Numbered from the stretch's first letter, positions 17,184 through 27,613 are shown. The stretch: 64,000 nt of DNA from Chromohalobacter canadensis (GCF_034479555.1 NZ_CP140151.1:2976001-3040000); one strand, 5' to 3'. The notes: generated from the sequence alone by a model not told the origin. Numbers and translations: made by a program.

Positions 17184-17594
17184 TCAGCAGCGGTTGCGCA
17201 TTACCAACAGGGCGGCGAGAACCTCGCGGCGGGTCACTAAGCCGATGACGTGCCCATCATCGACGACGGGATATACCTTTGGGCGTTCGCCACGCATGGA
17301 CTCGGCCAGGTCGACGATGCTCTTGTCGGGCGTCACCGTCAGTACCTCGCCTCGCATCAACTCGCCGACCAATGAGGGCTGGCCGCAGTGATAGGCACTA
17401 TCCAGCAACTGGCCTAACACATCCTGCTCCGAGATGAAGCCGATCAGATGGCCGTGCGTATCGACGACTGGCGCACCTGGCAATCGGTGGCGCGCCAGGC
17501 CGTCGGCGAGCGCCGAAATCGAGGTGTCGGCGGTGACTCGGTAGCCATCGCCGATCATGATATCGCCGACGACGGCGGGGGATGAGCGCGTCAT
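17184..17594 (-). CDS. CBS-pair domain protein
   Basis: 136 residues made almost wholly of two CBS motifs (about 8-65 and 73-132), seen as repeated (I/V)xxxDGxxxGxxxxxDVL patterns: GHLIGFISEQDVL and GHVIGLVTRREVL. Such stand-alone CBS pairs usually bind adenosine nucleotides and act as regulatory modules. The partner is unknown; nothing adjacent is an obvious target. ATG at 17594 has AGGAGG upstream. The plus-strand terminator of the candidate small RNA ends 18 bases beyond its stop. Confidence 0.85.
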   Translation of the reverse strand: MTRSSPAVVGDIMIGDGYRVTADTSISALADGLARHRLPGAPVVDTHGHLIGFISEQDVLGQLLDSAYHCGQPSLVGELMRGEVLTVTPDKSIVDLAESMRGERPKVYPVVDDGHVIGLVTRREVLAALLVMRNRC

Positions 17595-17849
17595 GGCAGG
17601 CCTCCTGAGGACGACGGGCAGGATCGAGGAACTAGCCCTCTAGTCGAGGGTAGCTTATTCTCACGTTGGCATTGCAGTGCGTGGCGGTTGTCTAAACGAT
17701 CAAGGGGCGGTTACTTGAAAGTCGCTCTCATGCCTTCATTTAAATTGCATAGGCTATAGTGTCTTTGTGAGGAAATGACGTCGCGCAGAAATAGCGCAAA
17801 CCATTGGCATGAGGCGTAATACACAAGGTTCGGCTCTTCGGGAGGCAAC

Positions 17850-18119
17850 ATGAACGCACGCGATTACTTGGCCAAGCAGGGCATCGGTCTCGACAAGGAA
17901 GAGGACAAGCCCACCACCCTCGAAGAGCAGGCCTGGGCACGCGCCCGGGGCGCGGCAAGTCATCGTCCGCGCAGTGGTACCCCCCATGATTGGGAAGATT
18001 GGGAGCGCCACCACGACACGCTGGCCTCCGGCGCCGACGAAGTGCGCCAGAAGATCGACCCCGATGCGCATTCGCATGCGCCGGGCGTCGAATATTGCGA
18101 CCCTCGCGGCAAGCAATAG
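17850..18119 (+). CDS. Small unknown hydrophilic protein, 89 aa
   Basis: No family recognised. 89 residues, strongly hydrophilic (many Asp, Glu, His, Arg), with no membrane helix or signal peptide, likely poorly structured. GGAGG sits seven bases before the ATG, and base composition is like its neighbours, so it is probably a real gene. It is followed 119 bases later by a Pmp3-type small membrane protein, and the two could be transcribed together to the terminator at 18451. Confidence 0.6.
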   Translation: MNARDYLAKQGIGLDKEEDKPTTLEEQAWARARGAASHRPRSGTPHDWEDWERHHDTLASGADEVRQKIDPDAHSHAPGVEYCDPRGKQ

Positions 18120-18237
18120 CCAGGCTATCGAGGCGTCATGCCAATGCGTATCATGCGAGGCGGTGAATACCACCAGTGGGGGCGCCCCACACTACTTTGA
18201 AAGACTCTGAAAGGACGCATTCACAAGGAGAGGATGT

Positions 18238-18396
18238 ATGGACATTATCCGCATAATTCTGGCTATTTTGCTGCCGCCCCTGGGGGTTTTCCTGCAGGTC
18301 GGTTTCGGTCTGCATTTCTGGCTCAACATTCTGCTGACGTTGTTGGGGTATATCCCCGGCATCATTCACGCCGTCTGGATCATCGCCACGCGGTGA
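18238..18396 (+). CDS. YqaE/Pmp3 family small membrane protein
   Basis: 52 residues and nearly all hydrophobic: MDIIRIILAILLPPLGVFLQ, then a second helix ending GYIPGIIHAVWII. The LPPLGV turn and the GYIPGIIHA motif are diagnostic of the YqaE/Pmp3 (UPF0057) family, stress-induced two-helix inner-membrane proteins linked in yeast and plants to cation and salt tolerance. AGGAG lies 8 bases upstream of ATG 18238; an ATG at 18234 is in a different frame. Too short to appear in a coarse gene list, but well supported. Confidence 0.85.
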   Translation: MDIIRIILAILLPPLGVFLQVGFGLHFWLNILLTLLGYIPGIIHAVWIIATR

Positions 18397-18450
18397 CAAC
18401 AGATGTGGCGCCGCCGAGATGGCGGCCATGGCTGAGTGTCATCTGAGCAA

Positions 18451-18480
18451 CGAGCCCGCCTAGGCGGGCTCGTCTTGTTT
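18451..18480 (+). terminator. Rho-independent terminator
   Basis: CGAGCCCGCC (18451-18460) pairs with GGCGGGCTCG (18463-18472), followed by TCTTGTTTT. It ends the transcript of the YqaE-type gene. Confidence 0.85.
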
Positions 18481-18575
18481 TGGTAGAGCGTACTTTGGTA
18501 GGGCTTAGTATGAGGTGGCTGGTTAAAAGATATGATAAAACGTAAGCCATCGTTGACGTCTTTCTTGAGGATTCC

Positions 18576-20369
18576 ATGCCGCGCAAGATTGCCCTGGCAT
18601 TATGCCTAGCCGTGATGAGCCCCGTAGCACTTGGGGTGAGCGTGGGAGCGCCGCAGGTCACCTCTTATATCAACCAGCCCTTGCGCGCCGAACTGACGCT
18701 GTCGGGTGTCGGCGATGTCGATCCCCAGCGACTCAAAGTGCGTCTAGCGGACGATGCTGCCTTTGAGGCGGTAGGGTTGGATAAAAGGGCACTTGATATG
18801 CCGTTGAATGTCGATCTATCGAGTGATACCACACCGCCACGCGTCACGATCAGCAGTCAGGCGCCGGTGGGGCGCGCATATCTCGAATTATTGCTGGAGG
18901 TATCATGGCCACAAGGGCGTATCCAGCAGCCGGTGACATTGCTGTTTGATCCGCCTGGCTACGCCCTGGCGAGCTCTTCCACTGCGTCGCAGACAGCGCA
19001 AGGCACGTCGACGCGGCAAGCTAATGTATCGCTGTCTTCTCCCGCGACCTCTCAGTCCCAGTCTGAGACACCGCAGGGCGTTGTCGGGACCGTTCGCGAG
19101 AGTGCCGAGCCCTCGCCTCCCGCATCGGCCGACACTTCATCGGTGCAGCGCGCAGGGGAGGCCGATGCTCGACGTGCAGGCGAGCTGGAGGCGGCACTGC
19201 AAGCCCTACGCTTACGCGTGGCCTACGTCGAGCAGGAACGTGATGCCTTGGCCGAGCGTCTCGAAGCGCTCTCGGCACTGCCGCCGGTCGACGTGACCGG
19301 TGTGGCGGCCTTGCTGGCACAGACGGCGTCCGATACCTCGTCGGCAGCGTCCGGCGAGCGGGCAGCATCGTCCAGTGAAGAGGCGCCGCCGAGCACTGCC
19401 GAGGGTAATGAAGCATCGTCATCTTGGCTGGGACCATGGCAGGTAGGATTGTTGATCGTGCTTGCAGCACTGCTGGCGCTCTGGGGGTGGCAACGTTGGC
19501 GTACCGGGCGTGAAGCGACCTACCAGGATATGGCGGCGCGGTTGGGGACGACGCAGTCCTCCGCTAAGGCTCGTCCGATCCTCAGCGACGATGATGTACC
19601 CGAGACGGCCACCATCGACGAGGCCGATATTTATATCGCCTATGGACGTTATACCCAAGCGCGCGACTGGCTGCAGGCGCGACTGGCGGTACAGGAAAAT
19701 GCCGAGTTACGCCTCAAATTGCTGTCGGTGTTGGGCGAACTGGGCGAGCTCACCGCGTTGGAGCGGGAGGCTGAGTGTTTCGCGTCGGCAGTCAGTGATG
19801 AAACGCATCGCGAGGCCGAGGCCTTGGTGACGCATTATCGTCAAGTCGGCGCCAAACAAGCCGCCAACGCGCCGCATGAGTCGGTGGCGTCTTCCCCCGA
19901 GGTGGACTCTCTGTTCGAAGGTGCCTCAGGGGCTGCTGACAATGCCAAGTCCGAGACGCCGTATGATGATCCGGACGAGGGGAGCGTGACGCCGGCCGCA
20001 CGCCCCGACGAGGAGGCAGCGCCGCTCGAGTTCGACCCTCCCGAGGTGCCCGAAGCGCCTACGCGTCTGGACTACCAATTGCCTGAGGTGGAGCCCTCGG
20101 CGGGGACCGAGCCGTACGCTGAGTCACGCGAGTCATCACATGATGTCGCGCGTTGGGAGGTCGAGGAAGTGGCGTTCGCACCCTCGCATCTGGATAATGG
20201 GCGCGCCGCCGAGGCGCCAGCCGACGCGCTGGAAAAGGCGCGGGGCTTGCTGGCCACCGAAGGCGACACCACGCAGGTCAAGGCGTTGCTGCAAGTCGCT
20301 GCGCGAGCCGAGGATGATGGCGTCGCGCGTGAAGCCAAGGCGCTGATGCGTGAATATGACAGCGTCTGA
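18576..20369 (+). CDS. fimV: FimV-like protein
   Basis: 597 residues. Signal peptide (1-20), a FimV N-terminal domain beginning GAPQVTSYINQPLRAEL, a coiled-coil segment around 205-235 (LEAALQALRLRVAYVEQERD), a membrane helix at about 284-306, and an acidic C-terminal part ending in a short FimV tail (EKARGLLATEGDTTQVKALL). FimV homologues organise type IV pili and polar targeting. This copy is shorter than Pseudomonas FimV (over 900 aa) because the acidic middle is reduced, and no LysM motif is obvious. It is upstream of truA, as in Pseudomonas. Confidence 0.85.
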   Translation: MPRKIALALCLAVMSPVALGVSVGAPQVTSYINQPLRAELTLSGVGDVDPQRLKVRLADDAAFEAVGLDKRALDMPLNVDLSSDTTPPRVTISSQAPVGRAYLELLLEVSWPQGRIQQPVTLLFDPPGYALASSSTASQTAQGTSTRQANVSLSSPATSQSQSETPQGVVGTVRESAEPSPPASADTSSVQRAGEADARRAGELEAALQALRLRVAYVEQERDALAERLEALSALPPVDVTGVAALLAQTASDTSSAASGERAASSSEEAPPSTAEGNEASSSWLGPWQVGLLIVLAALLALWGWQRWRTGREATYQDMAARLGTTQSSAKARPILSDDDVPETATIDEADIYIAYGRYTQARDWLQARLAVQENAELRLKLLSVLGELGELTALEREAECFASAVSDETHREAEALVTHYRQVGAKQAANAPHESVASSPEVDSLFEGASGAADNAKSETPYDDPDEGSVTPAARPDEEAAPLEFDPPEVPEAPTRLDYQLPEVEPSAGTEPYAESRESSHDVARWEVEEVAFAPSHLDNGRAAEAPADALEKARGLLATEGDTTQVKALLQVAARAEDDGVAREAKALMREYDSV

Positions 20370-20424
20370 GGGCTATACGCAGACGTTTGCACGACATACC
20401 CAAGACTCAACGTGACGGATATTG

Positions 20425-21351
20425 ATGGCCTTCTTCGAATTCCAGGATGACCGCCAGCCGCTGGAAGGACGCATTGCACTCGGTGTCGAGTACGATGGCA
20501 GTGCGTATTGTGGTTGGCAGCGCCTCACGCAAGCGCCTTCGGTGCAGGCAGCGCTGGAAACTGCGCTTTCGAAGATTGCCAATACGCCGGTGCAAGCACT
20601 GTGCAGCGGGCGCACCGATACCGGCGTGCATGCGACGCGTCAGGTAGTGCACTTCGATGCGCCGGTGCCTCGCACGCAAAAAGCCTGGCTGTTTGGCGCC
20701 AACGCCAAATTGCCGCGCGATGTTGCGGTGCGTTGGGTGGTGCCGGTCGCCGACGATTTTCATGCGCGACTCTCGGCCTTGGCGCGGCGCTACCGTTACG
20801 TGATCCTCAATCAGCCATCGCGACCGGTGCTGGAACGCGCCAATGCTACCTGGTGCCGTGAGCCGCTGGATGCCGAGCGCATGCATGCTGCCGCCCAAGC
20901 GTTGATCGGCGAGCACGATTTTTCGAGTTTCCGTGCTGCGGGCTGCCAGTCGAAAAGTTCCCATCGTCATGTGCACTTCATCGAAGTACGACGTTATGGG
21001 CCGCTGATCGTCATCGACATTCAGGCCAACGCGTTCTTGCACCACATGATCCGCAATATCGCCGGCGCGCTGGTGGCTGTCGGACGCGGCGATCATCCGA
21101 CGACCTATCTTGGCGAGCTGTTGTTGCTGCGTGACCGAACGCAGGGCAATGTCACGGCGCCGGGGTGCGGGCTGCACTTCGTCGATGTGTACTACGACGA
21201 ACGCTTCGAATTGCCACAAGAGCCGCTGGGCCCAAACTTGCTGGCGTTTGTCGGCGAGTGGAGCGGTGAGCGCACATTGCCGGATAGTGAGTGGGCGCGT
21301 GCGCGTCGCCAGCGCCGCGTTTATCCACCGCGTCGGGAGGTGTCGTCATGA
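20425..21351 (+). CDS. truA: TruA, tRNA pseudouridine(38-40) synthase
   Basis: Converts uridines 38-40 in the anticodon arm of many tRNAs to pseudouridine. 308 residues. The catalytic aspartate is Asp65 in GRTDTGVHA; other family blocks are ALGVEYDGSAYCGWQ near the start, FRAAGCQSKSSHR and FLHHMIRNIAG. Start ATG at 20425; a TTG one codon earlier is also in frame. It overlaps trpF by four bases (ATGA), giving the conserved truA-trpF pair. Confidence 0.95.
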   Translation: MAFFEFQDDRQPLEGRIALGVEYDGSAYCGWQRLTQAPSVQAALETALSKIANTPVQALCSGRTDTGVHATRQVVHFDAPVPRTQKAWLFGANAKLPRDVAVRWVVPVADDFHARLSALARRYRYVILNQPSRPVLERANATWCREPLDAERMHAAAQALIGEHDFSSFRAAGCQSKSSHRHVHFIEVRRYGPLIVIDIQANAFLHHMIRNIAGALVAVGRGDHPTTYLGELLLLRDRTQGNVTAPGCGLHFVDVYYDERFELPQEPLGPNLLAFVGEWSGERTLPDSEWARARRQRRVYPPRREVSS

Positions 21352-21983
21352 AGGCGCCGCTGCAAAGAACCCGTGTCAAGATCTGCGGCCTGACCCGTGA
21401 GGAAGATATCGAAGCGGCCGTGGCGGCGGGGGCCGATGCGCTGGGCTTCGTGATGTGGCCAGGCAGCGCGCGGGCCATCGACGAAGCGCGCTTGGCGCGG
21501 CTATCGGCGTGCGTGCCGCCCTTCGTCACGCGAGTGGGGTTGTTCGTCGACCAGTCGGAGGACGAGATTCGGCGTTGCGCGCGGTATCTGGATTTGGTGC
21601 AGTTGCACGGCGACGAGACTGCCGAGGCCTGTGCGCATCTGAATGTCTCCTGGATCAAGGCCTTGCGCATGCGCGACGGGCTCGACTTGCATGCCGAGGC
21701 CGCGCGTTATGCTGGCGCGCGTGCCTTGTTACTGGATGCCTATCGTCCCGGAATACCGGGCGGAACGGGCGAGACCTTCGACTGGTCGCGAATCCCCGCA
21801 AACCTGGCAAAACCTGTTATTCTCGCAGGAGGCTTGACGGCAACCAATGTCGCCGAAGCCATTCAGCGGGTGCGGCCCTACGCCGTTGACGTCTCGGGAG
21901 GCGTCGAGGCGGCCAAGGGTGTCAAGGACCCCGCGAGCATCCGGGCATTTTTGTCCCAAGTGTCCCATACCCAAGCCCCATAG
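21348..21983 (+). CDS. trpF: TrpF, phosphoribosylanthranilate isomerase
   Basis: Third step of tryptophan synthesis from anthranilate. 211 residues in a (beta-alpha)8 barrel: [14 protein letters not shown] at the start (catalytic Cys), VGLFVDQ, QLHGDE, LLLDAY and the phosphate site [19 protein letters not shown] near the end. It overlaps the truA stop and is followed by trpB 11 bases later. Confidence 0.95.
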   Translation: MKAPLQRTRVKICGLTREEDIEAAVAAGADALGFVMWPGSARAIDEARLARLSACVPPFVTRVGLFVDQSEDEIRRCARYLDLVQLHGDETAEACAHLNVSWIKALRMRDGLDLHAEAARYAGARALLLDAYRPGIPGGTGETFDWSRIPANLAKPVILAGGLTATNVAEAIQRVRPYAVDVSGGVEAAKGVKDPASIRAFLSQVSHTQAP

Positions 21984-21994
21984 AGGTGTCATTC

Positions 21995-23209
21995 GTGTCC
22001 AAGTTCAGCGACCTGACCCGACTGCCGGACGCCCAAGGCCATTTCGGTCCGTACGGTGGCCGGTTCGTCTCGGAGACTCTGAGCTTCGCCCTGGAAGAGC
22101 TGGAGAAGGCCTACATGAGCCTTCGCGACGATGCTGACTTCCAGGCCGAATTCGACCGTGATCTGGCCCATTACGTGGGCCGCCCGTCTCCGCTATACCA
22201 CGCTGAACGATGGTCCGAGATGCTCGGTGGTGCGCAGATCTGGCTCAAGCGCGAAGATCTCAACCATACCGGCGCCCACAAGGTGAATAACACCATCGGT
22301 CAGGCGCTGCTCGCCAAGAAGAGCGGCAAGCCACGTGTCATCGCCGAGACCGGTGCTGGTCAGCATGGCGTGGCTACCGCTACCGTGGCTGCGCGGCTAG
22401 GTCTCAAGTGCGAGATCTACATGGGCGCCGAGGACGTCGAGCGCCAGAAGCTCAACGTCTATCGCATGCGTCTGTTGGGAGCCGAGGTACATCCGGTCGA
22501 GTCCGGATCGCGCACCCTCAAGGACGCCATGAATGAAGCGCTACGCGACTGGGTGACCAATGTCGACGATACCTTCTATATCATCGGAACCGTTGCCGGG
22601 CCGCATCCCTATCCCGCCATGGTGCGCGACTTCACCGCGGTGATCGGTCGCGAGGCGCGCGAGCAGAGCCTGGCGCAGATAGGTCGCCTGCCCGATGCCC
22701 TGGTGGCCTGTGTGGGAGGCGGATCCAACGCCATCGGTTTGTTCTATCCCTTCATCGAGGATGAAGAGGTGGCCATGGTGGGCGTCGAGGCCGGTGGTGA
22801 TGGCGTCGAAACCGGGCGTCACGCCGCACCGTTGACTGCCAATGCGCCCAGCGGTGTGCTGCATGGCAATCGGACCTATCTGATGTCCGATGAGAGTGGC
22901 CAAGTGTCAGATACGCACTCGATCTCCGCGGGCCTCGACTATCCTGGCGTCGGCCCCGAGCATGCACTGTGGAAGGATGTCGGTCGCGTCAGCTACGTGG
23001 CCGCCAACGACGATGCGGTGCTCGAGGCGTTTCGCGAGCTGACTCGCATCGAGGGCATCATGCCCGCCCTGGAATCGGCTCATGCGTTGGCCCATGCCAA
23101 GGTGATGGCAGCCTCCATGCGTCCCGATCAGCACATCGTCGTCAATCTTTCCGGGCGCGGTGACAAGGACATTCACACGGTGGCCAAGCTCGACGGTCTG
23201 GAATTTTGA
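21995..23209 (+). CDS. trpB: TrpB, tryptophan synthase beta subunit
   Basis: PLP enzyme that condenses indole with serine to tryptophan, in complex with TrpA. 404 residues. The cofactor lysine is Lys96 in [21 protein letters not shown] and the LSGRGDKD end are diagnostic. Start chosen at GTG 21995 (AGAGG eight bases upstream); a GTG at 21986 is in frame but overlaps that ribosome site. Followed by trpA two bases after the stop. Confidence 0.96.
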   Translation: MSKFSDLTRLPDAQGHFGPYGGRFVSETLSFALEELEKAYMSLRDDADFQAEFDRDLAHYVGRPSPLYHAERWSEMLGGAQIWLKREDLNHTGAHKVNNTIGQALLAKKSGKPRVIAETGAGQHGVATATVAARLGLKCEIYMGAEDVERQKLNVYRMRLLGAEVHPVESGSRTLKDAMNEALRDWVTNVDDTFYIIGTVAGPHPYPAMVRDFTAVIGREAREQSLAQIGRLPDALVACVGGGSNAIGLFYPFIEDEEVAMVGVEAGGDGVETGRHAAPLTANAPSGVLHGNRTYLMSDESGQVSDTHSISAGLDYPGVGPEHALWKDVGRVSYVAANDDAVLEAFRELTRIEGIMPALESAHALAHAKVMAASMRPDQHIVVNLSGRGDKDIHTVAKLDGLEF

Positions 23210-23211
23210 GC

Positions 23212-24021
23212 ATGACTATGAATCGTATCGATCAACGCTTTGCGGCGCTCAAGACCCAGTCGCGCCGCGCCTTGATTCCGTATATCACCGCCGGTGATCC
23301 CGCGCCGCAATATACCGTCGGTTTCATGCACGCCTGCGTCGAGGCGGGCGCCGATGTACTGGAATTGGGCGTGCCGTTTTCCGACCCCATGGCCGATGGG
23401 CCGGTGATCCAGAAAGCTTGCGAGCGCGCGCTCAAGCATGGGACGCGCTTGGCCGACGTGCTCGATATGGTCGCGTCGTTTCGCGAGACCGACCAGGCAA
23501 CGCCGGTCGTGTTGATGGGCTATCTCAACCCCATCGAGCGCATGGGCTACGAGGCATTCGTACGGCGTGCACGGGATGCGGGAGTCGACGGCGTGCTGAT
23601 GGTCGACATGCCTCCTGAGGAAGCGACTGCGGTGGCGCCACTGTTTGCCGAGCACGGTCTACAGTCGATCTTCCTGTTGGCCCCTACCACCTCGCCCTCC
23701 CGGGCCGCTACAATATGTGCGCACGGTGAGGGTTATTTGTACTATGTATCACTCAAGGGTGTAACTGGCGCCGCATCGCTCGATGTCGAGGCTGTGGCGC
23801 GGCAGTTGGCGCCGCTACGCGAGATGACCGATTTGCCGTTATGTGTCGGCTTCGGCATTCGTGATGGTGAGACCGCTGCGGCGGTCGGCCAGGTAGCCGA
23901 TGGTGTCATCGTCGGCAGTGCACTGGTGTCGCGTATCGCCGAAAACGCCGAACGCCCCGAGGCCATACCGGCGGCGCTCAAGGCTGTACTTGGCGACATG
24001 CGCGATGCGCTGGATCGCTGA
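23212..24021 (+). CDS. trpA: TrpA, tryptophan synthase alpha subunit
   Basis: Splits indole-3-glycerol phosphate to indole, which is channelled to TrpB. 269 residues. Glu and Asp catalytic residues in [15 protein letters not shown], the FLLAPTTS segment, and the phosphate site [10 protein letters not shown] are present. Start ATG 23212 has GGA nine bases upstream; ATG 23218 is an alternative. The gene lies just after trpB, and accD starts about 90 bases later. Confidence 0.96.
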   Translation: MTMNRIDQRFAALKTQSRRALIPYITAGDPAPQYTVGFMHACVEAGADVLELGVPFSDPMADGPVIQKACERALKHGTRLADVLDMVASFRETDQATPVVLMGYLNPIERMGYEAFVRRARDAGVDGVLMVDMPPEEATAVAPLFAEHGLQSIFLLAPTTSPSRAATICAHGEGYLYYVSLKGVTGAASLDVEAVARQLAPLREMTDLPLCVGFGIRDGETAAAVGQVADGVIVGSALVSRIAENAERPEAIPAALKAVLGDMRDALDR

Positions 24022-24111
24022 GGTGGTCATGCGATCCTCTATTATTCGCTGTATTGGGCCACGGACGTGGCTCGATGCGTCAGACAAGCAACACGGAAGC
24101 GTCTCAGAACC

Positions 24112-25044
24112 ATGAGCTGGCTAGACAAAATTGTGCCGTCGATGAGCCGTATCCAGCGAACCGATCGCCGGAAAAGCGTGCCGGATGGCCTGTGGCGTAA
24201 GTGCCCCAACTGCGAGGCGGTGCTCTATCTCCCCGAGTTGGAGCGCCATCAGAGCGTGTGCCCCAAGTGCGATCATCATCTGCGCCTGACAGCACGCAAA
24301 CGACTCAACTGGTTCCTGGATACGGAAGGTCGCGAGGAGATCGCCGCCGACCTGCAGCCTAGTGACCGGCTCAAGTTTCGCGATTCCAAGAAGTACAAGG
24401 ATCGCTTGGCGGCGGCCCAGAAATCTACTGACGAAAACGATGCCTTGATCGCCATGCGCGGCAAGCTCGATGGCCTGCCGGTAGTCGCGGTGGCGTTCGA
24501 GTTCAGCTTCATGGGCGGTTCCATGGGGGCTGTGGTGGGCGAGAAATTCGTGCGTGCCGCGACCCAGGCGCTGGAAGAAGGCGTACCGCTGGTCTGCTTT
24601 GCCGCATCCGGCGGCGCTCGCATGCAGGAAGCGCTTTTCTCGCTGATGCAGATGGCCAAGACATCTGCGGCCTTGGAAAAGCTCAAGCAGGCAGGCGTGC
24701 CTTACATATCAGTGTTGACCGACCCTGTCTTTGGCGGAGTGTCCGCATCGTTGGCGATGCTGGGCGATCTCAATATCGCCGAGCCGAACGCCTTGATCGG
24801 GTTCGCTGGGCCGCGCGTCATCGAGCAGACCGTGCGCGAACAATTGCCGGAAGGCTTCCAGCGTAGCGAGTTTCTGCTCGAGCACGGCACCGTGGACATG
24901 ATCGTGCATCGTCATGATATGCGTGAGCGTCTGGGCGGTGTCATGCGCAAGCTGACGCATCAGTCGCGTCTCGGCCAGGACAGCGAGACCGACGAAGAGC
25001 CTGCTCAGAGCACACTGGACGAGTTCTCCCAGGCCGATCACTGA
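24112..25044 (+). CDS. accD: AccD, acetyl-CoA carboxylase carboxyltransferase beta subunit
   Basis: Forms malonyl-CoA for fatty acid synthesis with AccA, AccB and AccC. 310 residues. The N-terminal zinc ribbon is complete (Cys31, Cys34, Cys50, Cys53), followed by the crotonase-like carboxyltransferase core with [11 protein letters not shown] and the PVFGGVSAS region. ATG at 24112 gives the usual MSWLDKI start. It abuts folC directly (the next ATG follows the TGA with no gap). Confidence 0.97.
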   Translation: MSWLDKIVPSMSRIQRTDRRKSVPDGLWRKCPNCEAVLYLPELERHQSVCPKCDHHLRLTARKRLNWFLDTEGREEIAADLQPSDRLKFRDSKKYKDRLAAAQKSTDENDALIAMRGKLDGLPVVAVAFEFSFMGGSMGAVVGEKFVRAATQALEEGVPLVCFAASGGARMQEALFSLMQMAKTSAALEKLKQAGVPYISVLTDPVFGGVSASLAMLGDLNIAEPNALIGFAGPRVIEQTVREQLPEGFQRSEFLLEHGTVDMIVHRHDMRERLGGVMRKLTHQSRLGQDSETDEEPAQSTLDEFSQADH

Positions 25045-26346
25045 ATGGCTGATACGACCACTCTGGAAGCTTGGCTGGCGCATCTCGAGCGCCAGCATCC
25101 CGTGGCCATCGATCTGGGGCTCGAGCGGGTCACCACAGTCGCCGTGCGCCTGGGGCTCACCTCCAGAGCACTGGCGGGGTGTGTGATCACCGTGGCCGGC
25201 ACCAACGGCAAAGGCTCGACCGTGGCCATGCTCGATGCGCTGGCACGCGAGCATGGCTGGCGCAGTGCCGCTTATACATCACCGCATCTCCAGCGTTACA
25301 ACGAACGCCTGTGCTTCGATGGCCAAGAGATCGATGATGCCGCTTTGGTAGAGGCCTTCGAGGCCGTCGAAGCGGCGCGACTTGCGGATGAAGAGATCAG
25401 CCTTACCTACTTCGAAGTCGGCACTTTGGCCGCGTTGTGGCTGATTATGCGCCAGCAACCCGATGTCGCGTTGCTCGAAGTAGGGCTGGGCGGTCGCTTG
25501 GACGCGGTCAACGTCATCGATCCGGACGTGGCTGTGGTTACCACTGTGGCTCAAGATCACGCAGCCTTTCTGGGCAATCATCTAGAGACCATCGGCGAAG
25601 AAAAGGCCGGCATCATGCGTCCGGGTCGCCCGGCGGTACTGGGTAGCACCGCCTTGCCGGCGAGTGTGCGCCAGCATGCCGAGAGCCTGGCGGCACCGGT
25701 ATTCGCGCTTGGCGAACGTTTTGACTGGCAAGCCATAGCCGATGGCTGGCAGTGGCAGGGCGAAACCGCCACTGGTGAGGCCCTGACGCTGCGTTCGCTC
25801 CCCGACCCTTACCTGCCATTGGACAATGCTGCGACGGCATTGCAGGCACTGACGCTAGCCGGAATTTCCCTGGAGGGAGTGGCATGTCAGCGGGCTTTTG
25901 GCCGAGCGGTACTGGCCGGGCGGCTGCAATGGCAGGGTCCCTGGTGTCTGGATGTCGGTCATAATCCGCATGCTGCTGCCTATGTCGCTACCTCCTTGGC
26001 GCGGCGCCCGCCGCGCGGGCGCCGCTTTTGTCTTCTGGGCATGCTGGCGGACAAGGATGCCAAGGGCGTGATCGAGGCGCTGGCGCCTCAGATCGATGCC
26101 TGGGTGCCGGTATCGTTGAGCGGCGATCGCGCGCGCGGTTCCTCACAGTTGGCCGCCTTCCTGGAGGCTTGCGACGCTCAGGTGCTGCATTGCGCCGCGT
26201 CGCCGGACGCTGGCGTACGCTGGTTGCACGCCAATATGGACAATGGCGACGAGGTGCTGGTGTGCGGCTCGTTCTGGACCGTCGCCGAGGCTTCGACCAC
26301 CCTTGAGTCACTCGGGGTCGTGGCGAGCCCAAGGAGTGTGTCATGA
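25045..26346 (+). CDS. folC: FolC, dihydrofolate / folylpolyglutamate synthase
   Basis: Adds glutamates to folates and makes dihydrofolate. 433 residues of the Mur ligase type: P-loop TVAGTNGKGST (about 49-59), YTSPHL, LLEVGLGGRLDAVN, and a C-terminal domain with DVGHNPHA and GMLADKD. It begins immediately after accD and overlaps the SPOR-domain gene by four bases (ATGA). Confidence 0.95.
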   Translation: MADTTTLEAWLAHLERQHPVAIDLGLERVTTVAVRLGLTSRALAGCVITVAGTNGKGSTVAMLDALAREHGWRSAAYTSPHLQRYNERLCFDGQEIDDAALVEAFEAVEAARLADEEISLTYFEVGTLAALWLIMRQQPDVALLEVGLGGRLDAVNVIDPDVAVVTTVAQDHAAFLGNHLETIGEEKAGIMRPGRPAVLGSTALPASVRQHAESLAAPVFALGERFDWQAIADGWQWQGETATGEALTLRSLPDPYLPLDNAATALQALTLAGISLEGVACQRAFGRAVLAGRLQWQGPWCLDVGHNPHAAAYVATSLARRPPRGRRFCLLGMLADKDAKGVIEALAPQIDAWVPVSLSGDRARGSSQLAAFLEACDAQVLHCAASPDAGVRWLHANMDNGDEVLVCGSFWTVAEASTTLESLGVVASPRSVS

Positions 26347-27017
26347 AATATGGAATGCGTGAGCGCATCAGTGGCGCGATCATCCTCGTCGCATTGGCAG
26401 TGATTTTCCTGCCCATGCTGCTCGATGAGCCGACTCCGCGGAGCGAGCGCCCCGAGCCGGTACTGACCATCGAGCAGCCGATTCCCGTTGATCAGCGTGA
26501 TGTCGAATCTCCCGAGCCGCCCGCCAACCTTGAGAATGACACGGGCGATGACAGGGTTGTCGAGCCGGCGACCGGGGCCCAGCTCGGTCAATCCGAGGCC
26601 GATGCTTCTTCACAGCCCGGGGCTTCGCAGCCAGAAGCATCCGATGACGGCGAGGCATCCGGCGAGGCGGAGGTCGCGAACGACGATCCCATTGCCGCCA
26701 TTGCCGAGCAGTCTGCATCGTCGGAAGCGCAACGAGATACCGGTGACAACGAGGCGTCTTCGACGTCCGATTCGCCCGCGCCACAAGACGGTTGGGCAGT
26801 CCAGGTAGGCAGCTTCGGGCAGGCGGACAATGCGACACGGCTCGTCGAAAAGCTCTCATCACAAGGGTTCGATGCCTATCAGCGCCCGCGAGAGAATGAT
26901 CTGACGACGGTGTACGTCGGTCCGTTCGGAACCTCCGATGAAGGTGAGCGTGTGCGCACCGAACTCAAGGAAGACGCCAATATCCAGGGGCTCTTGATTC
27001 GCGTGCAGGAGGAATGA
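26343..27017 (+). CDS. dedD: DedD-like SPOR-domain cell division protein
   Basis: 224 residues. An N-terminal membrane helix (about 11-28, GAIILVALAVIFLPMLLDEP) leads to an acidic, low-complexity periplasmic linker and a C-terminal SPOR domain (about 148-222: WAVQVGSFGQADNATRLVEK, VYVGPFG) that binds denuded septal peptidoglycan. DedD contributes to cell constriction. The position between folC and cvpA is the standard gammaproteobacterial order. Confidence 0.9.
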   Translation: MKYGMRERISGAIILVALAVIFLPMLLDEPTPRSERPEPVLTIEQPIPVDQRDVESPEPPANLENDTGDDRVVEPATGAQLGQSEADASSQPGASQPEASDDGEASGEAEVANDDPIAAIAEQSASSEAQRDTGDNEASSTSDSPAPQDGWAVQVGSFGQADNATRLVEKLSSQGFDAYQRPRENDLTTVYVGPFGTSDEGERVRTELKEDANIQGLLIRVQEE

Positions 27018-27613
27018 TGACGCTGACCTGGCTCGACTGGGCTTTCCTGGCGGTATTGGCCGTCTCCATGTTGGCCGGTTTCATGCGGGGTCTGGTGCGC
27101 GAAGCTTTGGGACTGGCCGCCTGGGTGGCGGCGCTATTGGGCGCGCGGATGTTCGCCCCGGCGGTAGCCGAGATGATGGCGCCCTATATCGACCATCCCG
27201 AAATTCGTCTGGTGCTGGGCTTCGTGCTGGTCATCTTCGTCATCATCATGCTTTGCGGGTTTTTGATCCGCATGATCAACGCCGCTATCGAATGGGTCGG
27301 CATGGGATTTTTCAACCGTGTCGCCGGCGCGACGTTCGGTGCTGCGCGAGGTGCCTTGATCCTGGTACTGGCGACGGTCATCTTGACGTTGACGCCCTTG
27401 TCAGGGATCGCCGCATGGCAGAATGCGCAGCTGCGCCCGGCCTTCGAACAATTGCGTGATTGGTCGGTGGATCGCCTGGAGAAATGGGAAATCGACACTT
27501 CGGGTGCCGAACGTGCCCTGCGCGACACGGGCCGCGAGGCGGCTGACCAAGTGCTGGAAACGTCGCCCGAGGCACCTGCACCGAACGCATCATCGGATAA
27601 GACGGCGCCCTAA
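27014..27613 (+). CDS. cvpA: CvpA family membrane protein
   Basis: 199 residues with four membrane helices in the first 145 residues (WLDWAFLAVLAVSMLAGFMRG at the start, with the conserved RG(L/F)VREAL turn), then a soluble tail. CvpA is needed for colicin V production and stress tolerance in E. coli; its molecular role is unclear. AGGAGG lies directly before two tandem ATG codons (27014, 27017). It shares the classic cvpA-purF order. Confidence 0.9.
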   Translation: MMTLTWLDWAFLAVLAVSMLAGFMRGLVREALGLAAWVAALLGARMFAPAVAEMMAPYIDHPEIRLVLGFVLVIFVIIMLCGFLIRMINAAIEWVGMGFFNRVAGATFGAARGALILVLATVILTLTPLSGIAAWQNAQLRPAFEQLRDWSVDRLEKWEIDTSGAERALRDTGREAADQVLETSPEAPAPNASSDKTAP

